Shown: piece after piece, positions 1 to 9,772 of the stretch
How positions within the stretch are numbered: position 1 is the first letter of the stretch
Layout: every line of letters begins with the position of its first letter
Source: a virus
DNA: 64,000 bases
Direction: 5' to 3' (one strand)
Virus record (IMG/VR): IMGVR_UViG_3300023174_000133
Span: 1-64,000 of that record
The notes under the pieces: model-generated
Database searches by the model: none
What the model saw: the letters and a program-made list of their open reading frames with translations, nothing else
Told to the model about the DNA's origin: nothing
Position numbers and translations under genes: made by a program

Positions 1-108
1 CTTGAGCACCAATAGCACCCTGAGCGCCTGTGGTACCTTGAGCACCAATAGCACCCTGAGCGCCTGTGGTACCTTGAGCACCAATAGCACCCTGAGCGCC
101 TGTGGTAC
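1..108 (-). repeat. Three perfect 36-bp tandem repeats inside the collagen tract
   Basis: Three identical 36-bp units occupy 1-36, 37-72 and 73-108. Each encodes a 12-residue block of four Gly-X-Y triplets (GTTGAQGAIGAQ). The array may continue beyond the left edge. Perfect nucleotide identity implies recent expansion by slippage or recombination, so fibre length probably varies between isolates. Confidence 0.95.
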
Positions 109-745
109 CTTGAGAACCTTGAACGCCCTGAATACCATTAAATCCTTGAGCGCCTGTAGAACCCTGGGTGCCTTGAAGGCCTTGGGTGCCTTGAAATCCT
201 CTTTCACCTTGAAAACCCTGCGTACCTTGGGTTCCTTGTGTTCCTTGAGCTCCTTGAGCTCCTTGATAACCCCTAGTTCCTTGAACACCTTGCGCGCCTA
301 CTGGACCTTGTGACCCTATCTTTGTCCAAATTGTTGTATCATAAGGCAAATCGATATTAGTTGCAGCGATGTTAACATATGATTCGCCATAGTATGTTAT
401 AACGTCATATGGAACATAGTCGACTCCTAAAATCCATTCACCTTTAAGTGTAAATCCTTGACCGGTCTCTCCTGCAACGCCTTGAGCTCCTACTGCGCCC
501 TGAAATCCCTGGGGGCCTGGGGAAGGAGAAACCCACGACATAGAACCAAAAGAATTGACTGAAAGAACATCGCCGTCGCTCCCTAATCCGGCAGGAAGAG
601 TGTATGTTATATTTGAAGTTTGCGCCTGCGCTTGTATCGCCGTATAATTTTCGCCTGAGCCTGTGGGTTCATATAAACGAATTTGTACAGGAGCACCCGT
701 ATTTTTTAATTCAAAAGGTCCATTTTTAAAAATATATTTTGGCAT
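1..745 (-). CDS. Collagen-like tail fibre protein (C-terminus beyond window)
   Basis: Reading left from an ATG at 745 the frame stays open to the window edge, so the C-terminus is missing. About 85 residues of non-repetitive N-terminal sequence come first (it starts MPKYIFKNGPFELKN). A Gly-X-Y tract rich in GPQG/GAQG/GTQG triplets follows. It is interrupted near residues 98-140 by a globular insert (GEWILGVDYVPYDVITYYGE-like, the carbohydrate-binding-type repeat seen in many phage fibres) and then resumes to the edge. Collagen-like tracts form trimeric rods in phage fibres. The gene sits directly downstream (14 bp) of the large repeat fibre, so it is probably part of the same host-recognition apparatus. 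The receptor is unknown. Confidence 0.85.
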   Translation of the reverse strand, partial: MPKYIFKNGPFELKNTGAPVQIRLYEPTGSGENYTAIQAQAQTSNITYTLPAGLGSDGDVLSVNSFGSMSWVSPSPGPQGFQGAVGAQGVAGETGQGFTLKGEWILGVDYVPYDVITYYGESYVNIAATNIDLPYDTTIWTKIGSQGPVGAQGVQGTRGYQGAQGAQGTQGTQGTQGFQGERGFQGTQGLQGTQGSTGAQGFNGIQGVQGSQGTTGAQGAIGAQGTTGAQGAIGAQGTTGAQGAIGAQ

Positions 746-759
746 AATTTATAAGTTCC

Positions 760-3700
760 TTAAACTTTAACACGCGTCATATTACCTGACACTGCGAACT
801 TAACAGATGAATACGTTCCGGAAGCCGGAACTCTTGCTGTTATTTTTAAATATCCTGTTGTCGAATCAGCAGAAACGTCGATTTCCCAAGCCTCGGCGGC
901 ACCAGTAGTACTATCCGTTTGTATTGCCAATGAACCTATTAAAGAAGTCGAAGCAGCATTAGCTAATTTAGATATTCCACCTGTTATATCCCACCACGCA
1001 GAATCACCTGTAGTTGTTGAAAGAGCAATAACTTTAATTTTAAACATATACGCGCAATAATTTTCGAGCGTAAAAGTCTTTAGTTCTGATGGATTGAGAT
1101 ATAGCTCCGTGATTACTCCATTCGCAGGAACGGTATTTTGCCAAAGTACAAAAGATTGTTGCGCAATAGCATCGTTTGGTTGACCAGGACCTTCCAAAGT
1201 CAATGCGCCAGCTATACTAACACTACCTGAAGTTTGTAACGTTATATTTCCGCCATCTGATCCTGATATTTGATTACTTATGATGACTAATTCGTTTCCG
1301 AAATAAATGGGCGAACCACCGAATAAAGTACCGGAGATGACAACGTCGCCGCCAAAAACAGCCGTTCCCTGAGTTGAATAGTCAGGAGCACTGGACGGTT
1401 TCGAAGATATATTCCCAGAAACGTAGAAAAATGCATCTTGACCGATGTCAAGCGGAGAATCGATGGAAGTTTCTCCCCCTCTAAAAGCCATCGCACCAGA
1501 TGTATAGATAGAACCATTTGTCGTCGATGAAAAGAATGAATCTCCTGCAACACCTTGTGGGCCTTGAACACCTTGCGGTCCCTGTGGACCTTGAGCACCT
1601 TGTGGTCCTGCAGCGATAGAAGTCCAAGTCAAAACTCCTGAACCATTATTAGTTAAAAATGTTCCTGCTGCGCCTTGCGATTCTGGTAATGTGTAAGTAT
1701 GTGAAGCAAGACTGGACGTAGTCTGTAGCGTTAAAATTCCACCAAAAACGCTTCGAAGTTTTAATGGCGAATTATCAAATACCACACCCTGAGACGAGCT
1801 AATGTTTAAAAGCCCAGAGCCAGCATTTATGAACGTCGTCGATGTCGTATTAGTAGAGCCTATAGATACAGTTTTTGAACCGGCGCCAGTACCAAAACTT
1901 AAACCTTGCGCTGCAGAACCAGTGCCTATGCTAACATCACCAGCCAATGTATTATTTGCTATATTAACTGGCGTATATGTCGCGTCAGTTGCGATATTAA
2001 TACCTGCAACATCTCCGCCTCTAATCGTTACTTTCGATTGACTATTTGTATTTTCTCCGATATTTATAGTCTTCGCACTTGTTCCGCCCGTTCCAACATT
2101 GATTGTTCTTGTTGATGTGGCCGAAGCTCCAACGATATTGACATCACCCGTTCCCGTGTCATTAAATAAATTAAGGACTCCACTCGAAGTATTTGTTACG
2201 TTGATGTTGCCTATAGCTCCATCGGTTGTAATATTGATACCACCTGCTCCACCACTTACATTAGTCGTTGAAGTTGTATTAATAGAACCAATAGATACAG
2301 TTTTCGCTCCGACTCCAGTACCAAAATTTAGAGTTTGAGTAGCAGAACCCGTGCCTATGTTAACTGTTCCTGCCGTTGTATTGTTCGCTATATTAACAGG
2401 CGTTGCAACAGCAGCAGTGGCAATATTCACACCACCCGTTCCACCGTTTATCGTAGTAGTAGATGTAGTGTTAGTAGAACCTACAGAAACTGTTTTCGCA
2501 CCAGCGCCAGTACCAAAACTTAACGCATGCGTCGCAGTTCCTGTTCCAACGTTAACAGTACCAGCGGTTGTACTATTTGAAATATTAACCGGAACAGCTG
2601 CTGCTGATGTTGCTATGCTTACACCACCTGTTGTTCCTGCGTCGATAGTAACGCTGGAGTTGATACTACCTGTGGAACCGATTCTAATATTTTGAGCTGA
2701 TGTGACTGTCGACGTATATCCGATAAGAATATTTTGTTGACCAGAGTTAGAACCGCCAATATTAATATACGGGAATCCAGTTCCCTGTCCAATAAAAATT
2801 GCATTATATCCATCGATTGTTGTGGTTGAAGTTGCATTATTCGAACCTACAATAACAGTTTTATTACCAAGACCTGTTCCAAAGTTAAGCGTCTGAGTAG
2901 CAGAACCCGTGCCAATGTTAACCGTTCCAGCAGTCGTATTATTTGCTATATTAACAGGTGTTGCAACCGCAGCAGTTGCGATGTTAACGGTGCCTGTTGA
3001 ACCAGCAGCTATAGTGACTGACGAACCTGCCACCGTATTATCGCCAATTGTTACTGTCTTAGCGCCAGTCCCACCAGTACCAACGTTAATGGTTCTTGCC
3101 CCCGTTGCTGCAGCGCCAACGATATTGACAGCTCCTGTTCCTGTATCATTAAATAGATTGAGGACACCAGTCGAAGTATTTATTAAGTTAATATTACCTG
3201 CAACACCATCGGTTGTAATATTCACACCACCCGTTCCACCGCTTACATTAGTAGTGGATGTAGTATTAATTGAACCAATAGAAACTGTTTTTACTCCGAC
3301 TCCAGTACCAAAATTTAGAGTTTGAGTAGCAGAACCCGTGCCTATGTTAACTGTTCCTGCCGTTGTATTGTTCGCTATATTAACAGGCGTTGCAACAGCA
3401 GCAGTGGCAATATTCACACCACCCGTCGAACCACCGGCTATAGTGATAGACGAACCTACTGTTGTATTGTCACCGACTATTACCGTCTTAGCACCAGCGC
3501 CGGTACCAAAATTTAGAGCTTGCGTAGCAGAGCCAGTGCCTATGTTAACTGTGCCTGCGACAGTATTGTTTGCTATATTAACAGGCGTCGCAACAGCAGC
3601 CGTAGCGATGTTAACAGCGCCCGTTGTACCTCCGGCTATAGTGACCGACGAACCTGGGATAGTATTTTCACCGATTGTTATAGTCTTAGCGCCAGTTCCA

Positions 3701-6051
3701 CCGGTACCGACGTTTATTGTTCTTGCACCTGTTGCATTAGCGCCTGCAATGTTAATTTGTCCCGTGCCAGTGTCGTTTCCAAGGTTCAACCAACCTGTTG
3801 CAGAAACTACAACGCCAGTCGTCGCCGTCGCTCCGGAACCACCTTGAATAGTCGTAACAGAAGTTGTATTCGTAGAACCTACGGTAGTTGTCTTTATACC
3901 TGCACCGGTTCCTACGTTAGTCGTCTGTGTCAATGCGCTTGTAGCAATATTGATTGTCGGACTTTGCAACGTGCCGATGCTAATCGAGGAAGGCGCTTGA
4001 ATAGAAACAGTATGACCCGTGCCACTACTCGGGCCGATATTAATCGTTTTTGTACCAGTAGGACCCGTACCAACGTTAATGGTTCTTGCCCCCGTTGCTG
4101 CAGCACCGACAACATTGACAGCTCCCGTTCCAGTATCGTTAAATAAATTAAGGATACCGGTTGAAGTATTCGTGATGTTAATATTACCCGCGACTGCATC
4201 TGTAGTGATATTAATACCGCCTGTTGCACCGCTTATATTTGTAGTTGATGTATTATTAATCGAACCTATAGATACTGTCTTGACCCCATCGCCAGTTCCA
4301 AAGTTTAGAGTCTGCGTCGCAGATCCAGTACCAATGTTAACTGTTCCCGCTGTTGTATTATTTGCAATATTGATAGGAGTAGCAATAGCGTTAGTCGCAA
4401 TATTGATGCCACCAGAGGCATCTGCGCTTATTGATACTGTAGAACCTGAAATAGATACGCTTCCACTTGAAACTGTCAAGTTTCCATAGACAGAGACATC
4501 TTTAGCGTATAAAGTCCCACTTGAGTATGTATTACCAGAGATCGAGGCAGTCGGTGCACTCACTTGACCTGACAGCGAAGCATTCACTGCGTTAACGTCA
4601 CCTGTCAATGTGATTGAGTGCGTTGTCTTGTTAAAGGTAAATCCCGAGTCTCCACCGAATGTATTGTCGTCGTTGAATTGGACATAAGTGTCTAATCCAC
4701 CGGGTAATGTTCCACCACCAGCTCCACCGAATGATGCTCCCGCAGAACCTCTAAACAATCCACCTTGATATATTTTCGCATCGAGCGTGTTAAGTAAGTT
4801 TAGGGCATTTCCCTTAAGACAAATATAACCTACTAATATTGCAGAACCTGCTGTATTATCACCCTCGATAAAATTCTCGGTTCCTATACCTGCGACTGCA
4901 TCATCCATAGTCGTGTATTTTGCAGTACCATAATATATGAAAAACGCACGATTAACGGATCTTGGAAACCAAAAGACTCTTTGGACTGTGTATTCACCGT
5001 TACCGACAGACGCGAGTGTTCCATTATTGTTGTATTGACCCGGGTCTAATACTGTATATCCTGCATTTGCAACACCTGTGTCTATAATAGGCGTTGAACC
5101 TGACACATACTCGCGATAAATTTTACTTACTGTGACAGCTGTATCAGTGTCTGCCGTAACGATGTTCGGATTATTGGGGTCGTTAGCATAATTTCGCCCT
5201 TCAACGTAAGATAGACCCGCAGTTTTAGTTAAAGATAACGTAGGCGCTGAACCACTCGCCGCAAGATAGTGTCCTGATATTTTTAAGGGACCGAAAGCTC
5301 TAACAAAATCGTTCGTGTTCTGCGAGACGGCGTAAGCAGTTGTTGGAGTATTCGTAGAACCGTTTGTGACTGAACCACTCTGGTGTAGGACGCGTCCGAG
5401 AACAATTCTATCTTTGAATTGCGCATCATTAAATGCAGTTGGACTCTGTAAAATTTCACCGTGTTGGTCGATTGCGATGTAAGTAATTTGCGCAGAACCA
5501 GAATATTGTAGAGACTGACTAACATAAGCCGGCCACTTGGCGAAAGCTATTGTCGGATATGGGTCTGACGAGGTCGACGCATTTTGATAAACGATGATAC
5601 CGGAACCCGATGTTATAGAAAATGTCGTCGTCCCATTTTGTGTCGATAAGATACCACCATGCAATAGACCGGTTGATAATGAGCTCTCTAACCAACGAAG
5701 ACGTGTTGTGTTCGTGTAAGGACCTGCATATTGCGTAAAATACATGTCATTAGTCGAACCCGACGTGTAGATGTAAGATGCCGTTGTATTTGTTGGAATT
5801 CTTAATTCGTTAACTGGTAACATTTGGACGTAATCGCTTACACCAAGACCACCGGTTACGAATACGTCTCCGCCAAATATAGCGATAGCGCCAAGTGGAC
5901 CATTAACATCTCTTGTACCTGAAACATAAAACTTAGCGTTCGGTGGCAGAGAAGGAAACTCACCAGGTGGCCTATCTGCGATGACGACCGACCCAGAGAT
6001 TGCAGTTGTGGATGTCCCGTTACTTCCAGAAATAGTTCCAATTAACGCCAT
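760..6051 (-). CDS. Giant repeat-built tail fibre / adhesin (1763 aa)
   Basis: The N-terminus (MALIGTISGSNG, then ISGSVVIADRPP and FPSLP) is paralogous to that of the next fibre gene. Residues of about 1-480 are Ser/Gly/Thr-rich beta structure. Residues of about 560-1400 are many degenerate copies of short beta repeats (NIATAAVATPVNIANNTT, GTVNIGTGSATQTLNFGTG, TGARTINVGTG), typical of an elongated beta-solenoid shaft. Next comes a short collagen tract (GPQGAQGPQGPQG). A module then follows (SIYTSGAMAFRGGE, DSPLDIGQDAFFYVSG) that is shared with the two neighbouring fibres. The C-terminal 120 residues look like a globular tip. It is preceded by a hairpin and an ATACTTAG promoter-like word. It is probably a trimeric side or tail fibre; the receptor cannot be predicted. 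Confidence 0.9.
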   Translation of the reverse strand: MALIGTISGSNGTSTTAISGSVVIADRPPGEFPSLPPNAKFYVSGTRDVNGPLGAIAIFGGDVFVTGGLGVSDYVQMLPVNELRIPTNTTASYIYTSGSTNDMYFTQYAGPYTNTTRLRWLESSLSTGLLHGGILSTQNGTTTFSITSGSGIIVYQNASTSSDPYPTIAFAKWPAYVSQSLQYSGSAQITYIAIDQHGEILQSPTAFNDAQFKDRIVLGRVLHQSGSVTNGSTNTPTTAYAVSQNTNDFVRAFGPLKISGHYLAASGSAPTLSLTKTAGLSYVEGRNYANDPNNPNIVTADTDTAVTVSKIYREYVSGSTPIIDTGVANAGYTVLDPGQYNNNGTLASVGNGEYTVQRVFWFPRSVNRAFFIYYGTAKYTTMDDAVAGIGTENFIEGDNTAGSAILVGYICLKGNALNLLNTLDAKIYQGGLFRGSAGASFGGAGGGTLPGGLDTYVQFNDDNTFGGDSGFTFNKTTHSITLTGDVNAVNASLSGQVSAPTASISGNTYSSGTLYAKDVSVYGNLTVSSGSVSISGSTVSISADASGGINIATNAIATPINIANNTTAGTVNIGTGSATQTLNFGTGDGVKTVSIGSINNTSTTNISGATGGINITTDAVAGNINITNTSTGILNLFNDTGTGAVNVVGAAATGARTINVGTGPTGTKTINIGPSSGTGHTVSIQAPSSISIGTLQSPTINIATSALTQTTNVGTGAGIKTTTVGSTNTTSVTTIQGGSGATATTGVVVSATGWLNLGNDTGTGQINIAGANATGARTINVGTGGTGAKTITIGENTIPGSSVTIAGGTTGAVNIATAAVATPVNIANNTVAGTVNIGTGSATQALNFGTGAGAKTVIVGDNTTVGSSITIAGGSTGGVNIATAAVATPVNIANNTTAGTVNIGTGSATQTLNFGTGVGVKTVSIGSINTTSTTNVSGGTGGVNITTDGVAGNINLINTSTGVLNLFNDTGTGAVNIVGAAATGARTINVGTGGTGAKTVTIGDNTVAGSSVTIAAGSTGTVNIATAAVATPVNIANNTTAGTVNIGTGSATQTLNFGTGLGNKTVIVGSNNATSTTTIDGYNAIFIGQGTGFPYINIGGSNSGQQNILIGYTSTVTSAQNIRIGSTGSINSSVTIDAGTTGGVSIATSAAAVPVNISNSTTAGTVNVGTGTATHALSFGTGAGAKTVSVGSTNTTSTTTINGGTGGVNIATAAVATPVNIANNTTAGTVNIGTGSATQTLNFGTGVGAKTVSIGSINTTSTTNVSGGAGGINITTDGAIGNINVTNTSSGVLNLFNDTGTGDVNIVGASATSTRTINVGTGGTSAKTINIGENTNSQSKVTIRGGDVAGINIATDATYTPVNIANNTLAGDVSIGTGSAAQGLSFGTGAGSKTVSIGSTNTTSTTFINAGSGLLNISSSQGVVFDNSPLKLRSVFGGILTLQTTSSLASHTYTLPESQGAAGTFLTNNGSGVLTWTSIAAGPQGAQGPQGPQGVQGPQGVAGDSFFSSTTNGSIYTSGAMAFRGGETSIDSPLDIGQDAFFYVSGNISSKPSSAPDYSTQGTAVFGGDVVISGTLFGGSPIYFGNELVIISNQISGSDGGNITLQTSGSVSIAGALTLEGPGQPNDAIAQQSFVLWQNTVPANGVITELYLNPSELKTFTLENYCAYMFKIKVIALSTTTGDSAWWDITGGISKLANAASTSLIGSLAIQTDSTTGAAEAWEIDVSADSTTGYLKITARVPASGTYSSVKFAVSGNMTRVKV
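2307..2439 (-). repeat. 133-bp exact repeat, copy 1 (partner at 3294-3426)
   Basis: These 133 bases are identical to 3294-3426, an offset of 987 bp or exactly 329 codons. The surrounding shaft-coding sequence is similar but diverged. The whole frames a roughly 1-kb in-frame super-repeat where unequal recombination would add or remove 329 residues of fibre. Confidence 0.9.
3294..3426 (-). repeat. 133-bp exact repeat, copy 2 (partner at 2307-2439)
   Basis: This is the second copy of the exact 133-bp block in the shaft of the giant fibre. Exact identity amid diverged repeats suggests recent gene conversion or duplication. Confidence 0.9.
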
Positions 6052-6067
6052 ATTAAACCGTCCTTAT

Positions 6068-6075
6068 CTAAGTAT
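6068..6075 (-). promoter_or_regulatory. ATACTTAG late-type promoter word upstream of the giant fibre
   Basis: On the minus strand ATACTTAG lies 16 nt upstream of the fibre start at 6051, followed by an AAGGA ribosome site. It is one of nine (A/G)TA(T/C)TTA(A/G) words found just upstream of leading genes in this window. Promoter function is inferred. Confidence 0.45.
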
Positions 6076-6107
6076 CAACGCCGGATAACTGAATCACCCG
6101 GCGTTGA
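6075..6107 (-). terminator. Hairpin between fibre genes
   Basis: A perfect 10-bp inverted repeat (6075-6084 with 6098-6107, 13-nt loop, GC-rich) follows the stop of the gene ending at 6119. No T-run follows; instead a promoter-like word starts immediately. It is probably a terminator or RNA-processing hairpin separating two fibre transcripts. Confidence 0.6.
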
Positions 6108-6118
6108 TTAATCTTTAT

Positions 6119-7336
6119 TTAGACTGGTTCGAGAACGAACTTGAACATCTTACCAGTCTTATTATTTCGAATGCTTAAATACTCGGTCTCTTCGATAACG
6201 GTCCAATCACCACGGTCGTTGCGAAGGTGCAAGTCACCCGTGTACATATTCGCCCAACGATATGCAGGAGAACCTAAGTCATATGTCATGTCAGCATGAG
6301 GAAGTATGCTGGAACTTACATGGGCGTTGAATATAACCTTATCACTCGAACTATCACCGAATGTCGCGTCTGCATCGACTCTTAGGCTGCCAGACGTTGC
6401 AATGCTTCCACCGAACAAAGCTATTGAAGAACCATTCGTAGAACCAGAAACATAGAAGAATACGTCAGAACCCTTATCTAACGGTGAATCGATAGACTCA
6501 GAACCAACGAATGCAGTTGAACCTGTAGTGTAAATTGAACCTAGCGTTGTAGAACTAAAGTACGAAGGAGGAGTGATTAACCCAGCTACGTCGATAGTTA
6601 TTTGACCCAAAGAACTTGTTGTTAATTGAATATTGGAACCGGCTATTAAATAATCAGAACCGTCAATTAATTTAGTCAAAGAACCTGTGAGAGCTGCACC
6701 TTTAATAAGTGAACCTGTTAATGTACCAACATGTAAATCGGCATAAGAAATAATATTGATGCTTGTAGCGTCGGGCGTCGAATTCGTTCGAACGACAGCA
6801 AATTCAGACTCTGAATTATCCCAAAAAACAGAGGCATTATTACCAGTAGCCAACCCACCTACAAGACCACGATCACCATTTGTTCTCGCGATCGAGCCAG
6901 ATTCAAAACCTATGCCTATCAATTGATCGAATATTACGAGATTCGAACTACTAACAGTCGTAGTAGTTCCTTTAATCGTTAGATCTCCCGGGATAACTAC
7001 ATTCGAACCTGTAAATTCAATTACAGTAGCTCCTGTCGAAGACTTTATATAATCTCCGCTTACTTTCAAATCTCCTGCGATTCTTAAATTACCACCGATG
7101 TCGAAGTCGCCAGAACCACTTACTGTTGTGGTTTTCACTCCGCCAGATACTACTAACTTGCCACCGAATACTGACGCAGCTGAACCATCGAGCGCGCCAG
7201 AAACGAAGAACGTCGTATCAGAACCAGGAAGAGACGGGAATAATGAATTAGGACGATTCGCTACGATAACAGAACCGCTGATTCCTATAACGGAGTTCGA
7301 TTGCGAACTACCGGATATGTGTCCAACTAAAGCCAT
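6119..7336 (-). CDS. Tail fibre / appendage protein (405 aa), paralogue of its neighbours
   Basis: The N-terminus (MALVGHISGSSQ, ISGSVIVANRP, SLFPSLPG) matches that of the giant fibre. The middle carries the module STTLGSIYTTGSTAFVG / ESIDSPLDKGSDVFFYVSG found in all three fibres. The last 45 residues (YTGDLHLRN, GDWTVIEE, RNNKTGK) are nearly the same as the C-terminus of the next gene, suggesting a shared trimerisation or attachment tip. Composition is Ser/Gly/Thr-rich beta structure with no enzymatic motif. It is a virion structural protein by context. Shared ends with variable middles suggest module swapping. Confidence 0.8.
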   Translation of the reverse strand: MALVGHISGSSQSNSVIGISGSVIVANRPNSLFPSLPGSDTTFFVSGALDGSAASVFGGKLVVSGGVKTTTVSGSGDFDIGGNLRIAGDLKVSGDYIKSSTGATVIEFTGSNVVIPGDLTIKGTTTTVSSSNLVIFDQLIGIGFESGSIARTNGDRGLVGGLATGNNASVFWDNSESEFAVVRTNSTPDATSINIISYADLHVGTLTGSLIKGAALTGSLTKLIDGSDYLIAGSNIQLTTSSLGQITIDVAGLITPPSYFSSTTLGSIYTTGSTAFVGSESIDSPLDKGSDVFFYVSGSTNGSSIALFGGSIATSGSLRVDADATFGDSSSDKVIFNAHVSSSILPHADMTYDLGSPAYRWANMYTGDLHLRNDRGDWTVIEETEYLSIRNNKTGKMFKFVLEPV

Positions 7337-7388
7337 TTTAGAACCCCATGATGCAAATGTATGCTATCGATTCTATATATGTTTTTTT

Positions 7389-9191
7389 TTAGTCATCTAA
7401 AGGCGACATCGATATTTTATAACGTTTTCCTGTTTTGTTATTTCTAAGAGTTAGATATTCTTCCTCTTCGATAACGGTCCAATCGCCTCTTTCGTTTCGA
7501 AGATGTAAGTCACCAGTATAAACATGCGCGAATCGATAATCGGGTGTTCCGAGCGTGTAAGTAGAATCAAGAGATGGTATTATATTCGAATCAAGAGATG
7601 CGCTAACTACGAGTGTATCAGTCGATGAATTACCGAGTGTAGTATTACCGGTAACAATTGCGCTTCCGCTAATTGCAGTATAAGAATTGCCAAACTCAGA
7701 ACCTATAATAACATATTGATTAACAGAACTTACATTACCTAATTTAATCGTTCGTTGATATTCCTGTTGACCGATTAAAATATCTCCTGTATCATACAAT
7801 GAATTAGAGCCTAAGCTAATACCGCCTGCATTATCAGAAGTTATATCAATCGAATTAGTCGCAGAATTTCCATCAGACTGGATTAGAACGTTGGGAGTCG
7901 AACTAAACGCATTCGAAGCTCGTATTTCTAAAGTTTCATTTGAAAATGAATTCATCTGAAAAGTCATATGTCCATTGGTGTTAACATAGACTCCGTTCGA
8001 AGATTCGATTACAACTTCACCACCCGCAGGATTAAAACCTACACCACCTGTAGATTTCGCCAAAAGTTGAATAGATCCAGCAGGAGGATTATTGCCGACT
8101 GGTCCACCAATATTCGCCAAGAGCTGTATTTTTCCATCGCCGGCCGCGACGATATTTGTTAGATTGCCCAAGGCACCGATGTTGATTGAAGAAGTAGATA
8201 CTGTAGTAGCAATATTAACCGTAGAACCTTGTAGATCTACTAAAGTTCCTACACTTGATAATGAACCTGTTATTTGAACATCATCGTGGTGTTGTGTAAC
8301 TCCACTTACAACAAGTTTTCCGCCAAACAACGCGGATGCCGTATCATCATTTGCACCCGAAACATAAAAAAATACGTCAGAACCCTTATCATAAGGAGAA
8401 TCGATCGATTCGTCACCTACGAAAGCTGTAGAGCCTGTTGTATAAATTGAACCCGCAGTTGTTGAATCGAAATATGAATCGCCACCACCACCGCCACCTG
8501 AACCTATCGTCCATTGTCCTGTCGAATCATCGAAAGTAGCATTTCCAACGAGAAAGTCTGTCGTCATTGCCTCGTCGACGTAACGTATAGATCCAGTAAT
8601 ATTTCTCGCAATCAATGAAGCCGTTACGTGTAATGAACCACTAAAGATACCATCACCGCATACGTCTAATTTAGCATTCGGATTGTGTTTTCCAATTGCA
8701 ATGCGTTCAGATGATGCAGAAACGACGAGTAATCCATGATCACCGCCATATTTTCCTTGCACCAAAAACGTAGATGAAGCAGCGTTATTTCTGCCATAAT
8801 TTATAATAGCGCCAGTGTCTGTCAAAAAACCCGGTTCGTTTGTTCCACCAACATGTAAAGTAGATTCCGGGTCAGTTCTTTTGATACCCACACGTGCAGA
8901 AAGTGGATTAGAACTTGCGGTAGCATAAATTAATGAATCTGTAATATGTGGACTAACAACGAAAGTACCAGAGACTATTGTGTCTCCACCAAACACAACG
9001 CGTTCGTTAGCATTTATACCACCAGAGACGAATAACCAACCATCGCTACCAGTTCCCGTGATTTTAGTTAATGCGCCTAATTCATTAAGGGCAGAACCAG
9101 AAGGATATATTAATAAATACGGTTTCGAATTAGAGCCGGAAGCAATAATCTTATTCGTTCTAATTTGCGATGCTTTAAAATCTATCGGCAT
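7389..9191 (-). CDS. Tail fibre / appendage protein (600 aa)
   Basis: It begins MPIDFKASQIRTNKIIASG. The region around residues 90-200 (RVGIKRTDPESTLHVGGT and GNAKLDV-type repeats) resembles beta repeats of phage fibres. The shared DSTTAGSIYTTGSTAFVG / DSPYDKGSDVFFYVSG module is near residues 240-290, and the C-terminus YTGDLHLRN / GDWTVIEEEEYL / RNNKTGKRYKI is paralogous to the previous gene. No catalytic motif is visible. It starts 1 nt from the stop of the upstream small gene, so they are cotranscribed. It is likely a distal fibre or appendage subunit. Confidence 0.8.
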   Translation of the reverse strand: MPIDFKASQIRTNKIIASGSNSKPYLLIYPSGSALNELGALTKITGTGSDGWLFVSGGINANERVVFGGDTIVSGTFVVSPHITDSLIYATASSNPLSARVGIKRTDPESTLHVGGTNEPGFLTDTGAIINYGRNNAASSTFLVQGKYGGDHGLLVVSASSERIAIGKHNPNAKLDVCGDGIFSGSLHVTASLIARNITGSIRYVDEAMTTDFLVGNATFDDSTGQWTIGSGGGGGGDSYFDSTTAGSIYTTGSTAFVGDESIDSPYDKGSDVFFYVSGANDDTASALFGGKLVVSGVTQHHDDVQITGSLSSVGTLVDLQGSTVNIATTVSTSSINIGALGNLTNIVAAGDGKIQLLANIGGPVGNNPPAGSIQLLAKSTGGVGFNPAGGEVVIESSNGVYVNTNGHMTFQMNSFSNETLEIRASNAFSSTPNVLIQSDGNSATNSIDITSDNAGGISLGSNSLYDTGDILIGQQEYQRTIKLGNVSSVNQYVIIGSEFGNSYTAISGSAIVTGNTTLGNSSTDTLVVSASLDSNIIPSLDSTYTLGTPDYRFAHVYTGDLHLRNERGDWTVIEEEEYLTLRNNKTGKRYKISMSPLDD

Positions 9192-9442
9192 TATGCCCTC
9201 GTACTTATGACTTTATAAGTAAATCGACGTTCTGGTACAGAGGAACCCGCTGTAAAGCCCGACGCTATTTTATTTATAAGAAAAATGTTAAATGAATCGT
9301 CATCAGGGGTTAATAAAATGTTAATGTTTGAATAGTGTACAACTGAATAATTCACCACAACTTGCCCAGTAGAATCAGTAACTGCTGTACCAACTTCGGT
9401 CATCAGATCAGTTATTGAATCACCAGGGAATCTTCTTGGCAT
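9191..9442 (-). CDS. Small structural-type protein, 83 aa, unknown
   Basis: It overlaps both neighbours by one base, so it is translationally coupled inside the fibre operon. The sequence (MPRRFPGDSITDLMT, then beta-rich SVVHYSNINILLTPDDD) shows no known motif and no membrane segment. By position it is probably a fibre accessory or adaptor; this is inference. Confidence 0.6.
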   Translation of the reverse strand: MPRRFPGDSITDLMTEVGTAVTDSTGQVVVNYSVVHYSNINILLTPDDDSFNIFLINKIASGFTAGSSVPERRFTYKVISTRA

Positions 9443-9765
9443 TATTCACCAACCGTTACGATTTGATATGAAATACAATTATTCGTATTCGTCGATGCTC
9501 TTATGATCGCAGAAGACGCAGTGACTGCTTCAACCCAGACATTAAAGTCGTCGCCCTTAGCGGTTATCAATATATTCGGTATCGAAGAATAGGTAGTTTG
9601 AAATGTCAAAGTTACAGTATCATTATTTGAAAAACAAATTTCGCCTATTTCATAAGAAACAGGCGGATCGTTAACGTATGAATATTTGGGCGTTCGAACT
9701 ATGAATGGATACGTTTTCGCGTATCTATTTCTATCGATTCTCTTAGATCTCGAAACCTTCGACAT
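9442..9765 (-). CDS. Small beta-rich structural-type protein, 107 aa
   Basis: A basic N-terminus (MSKVSRSKRIDRNRYAKTYP) precedes a beta-sandwich-like region with TFQTTYSSIPNILITAKGDD and VWVEAVTASSAIIRAST. That pattern resembles the small lectin-like (H-type) modules attached to many phage fibres. It is the first gene of the fibre operon, with the start 7 nt after a perfect hairpin. It may be a receptor-binding or baseplate attachment subunit, but this rests on fold impression only. Confidence 0.6.
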   Translation of the reverse strand: MSKVSRSKRIDRNRYAKTYPFIVRTPKYSYVNDPPVSYEIGEICFSNNDTVTLTFQTTYSSIPNILITAKGDDFNVWVEAVTASSAIIRASTNTNNCISYQIVTVGE

Positions 9766-9772
9766 ATTTCAC

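Noticed and set aside
1-108. Direct repeats resembling a CRISPR array
   Set aside because: The units are contiguous, have no spacers and encode Gly-X-Y triplets in frame with the fibre.
2909-4489. Several long plus-strand ORFs antisense to the giant fibre
   Set aside because: They are low-complexity shadows of the repeat-coding minus strand, lacking ribosome sites.
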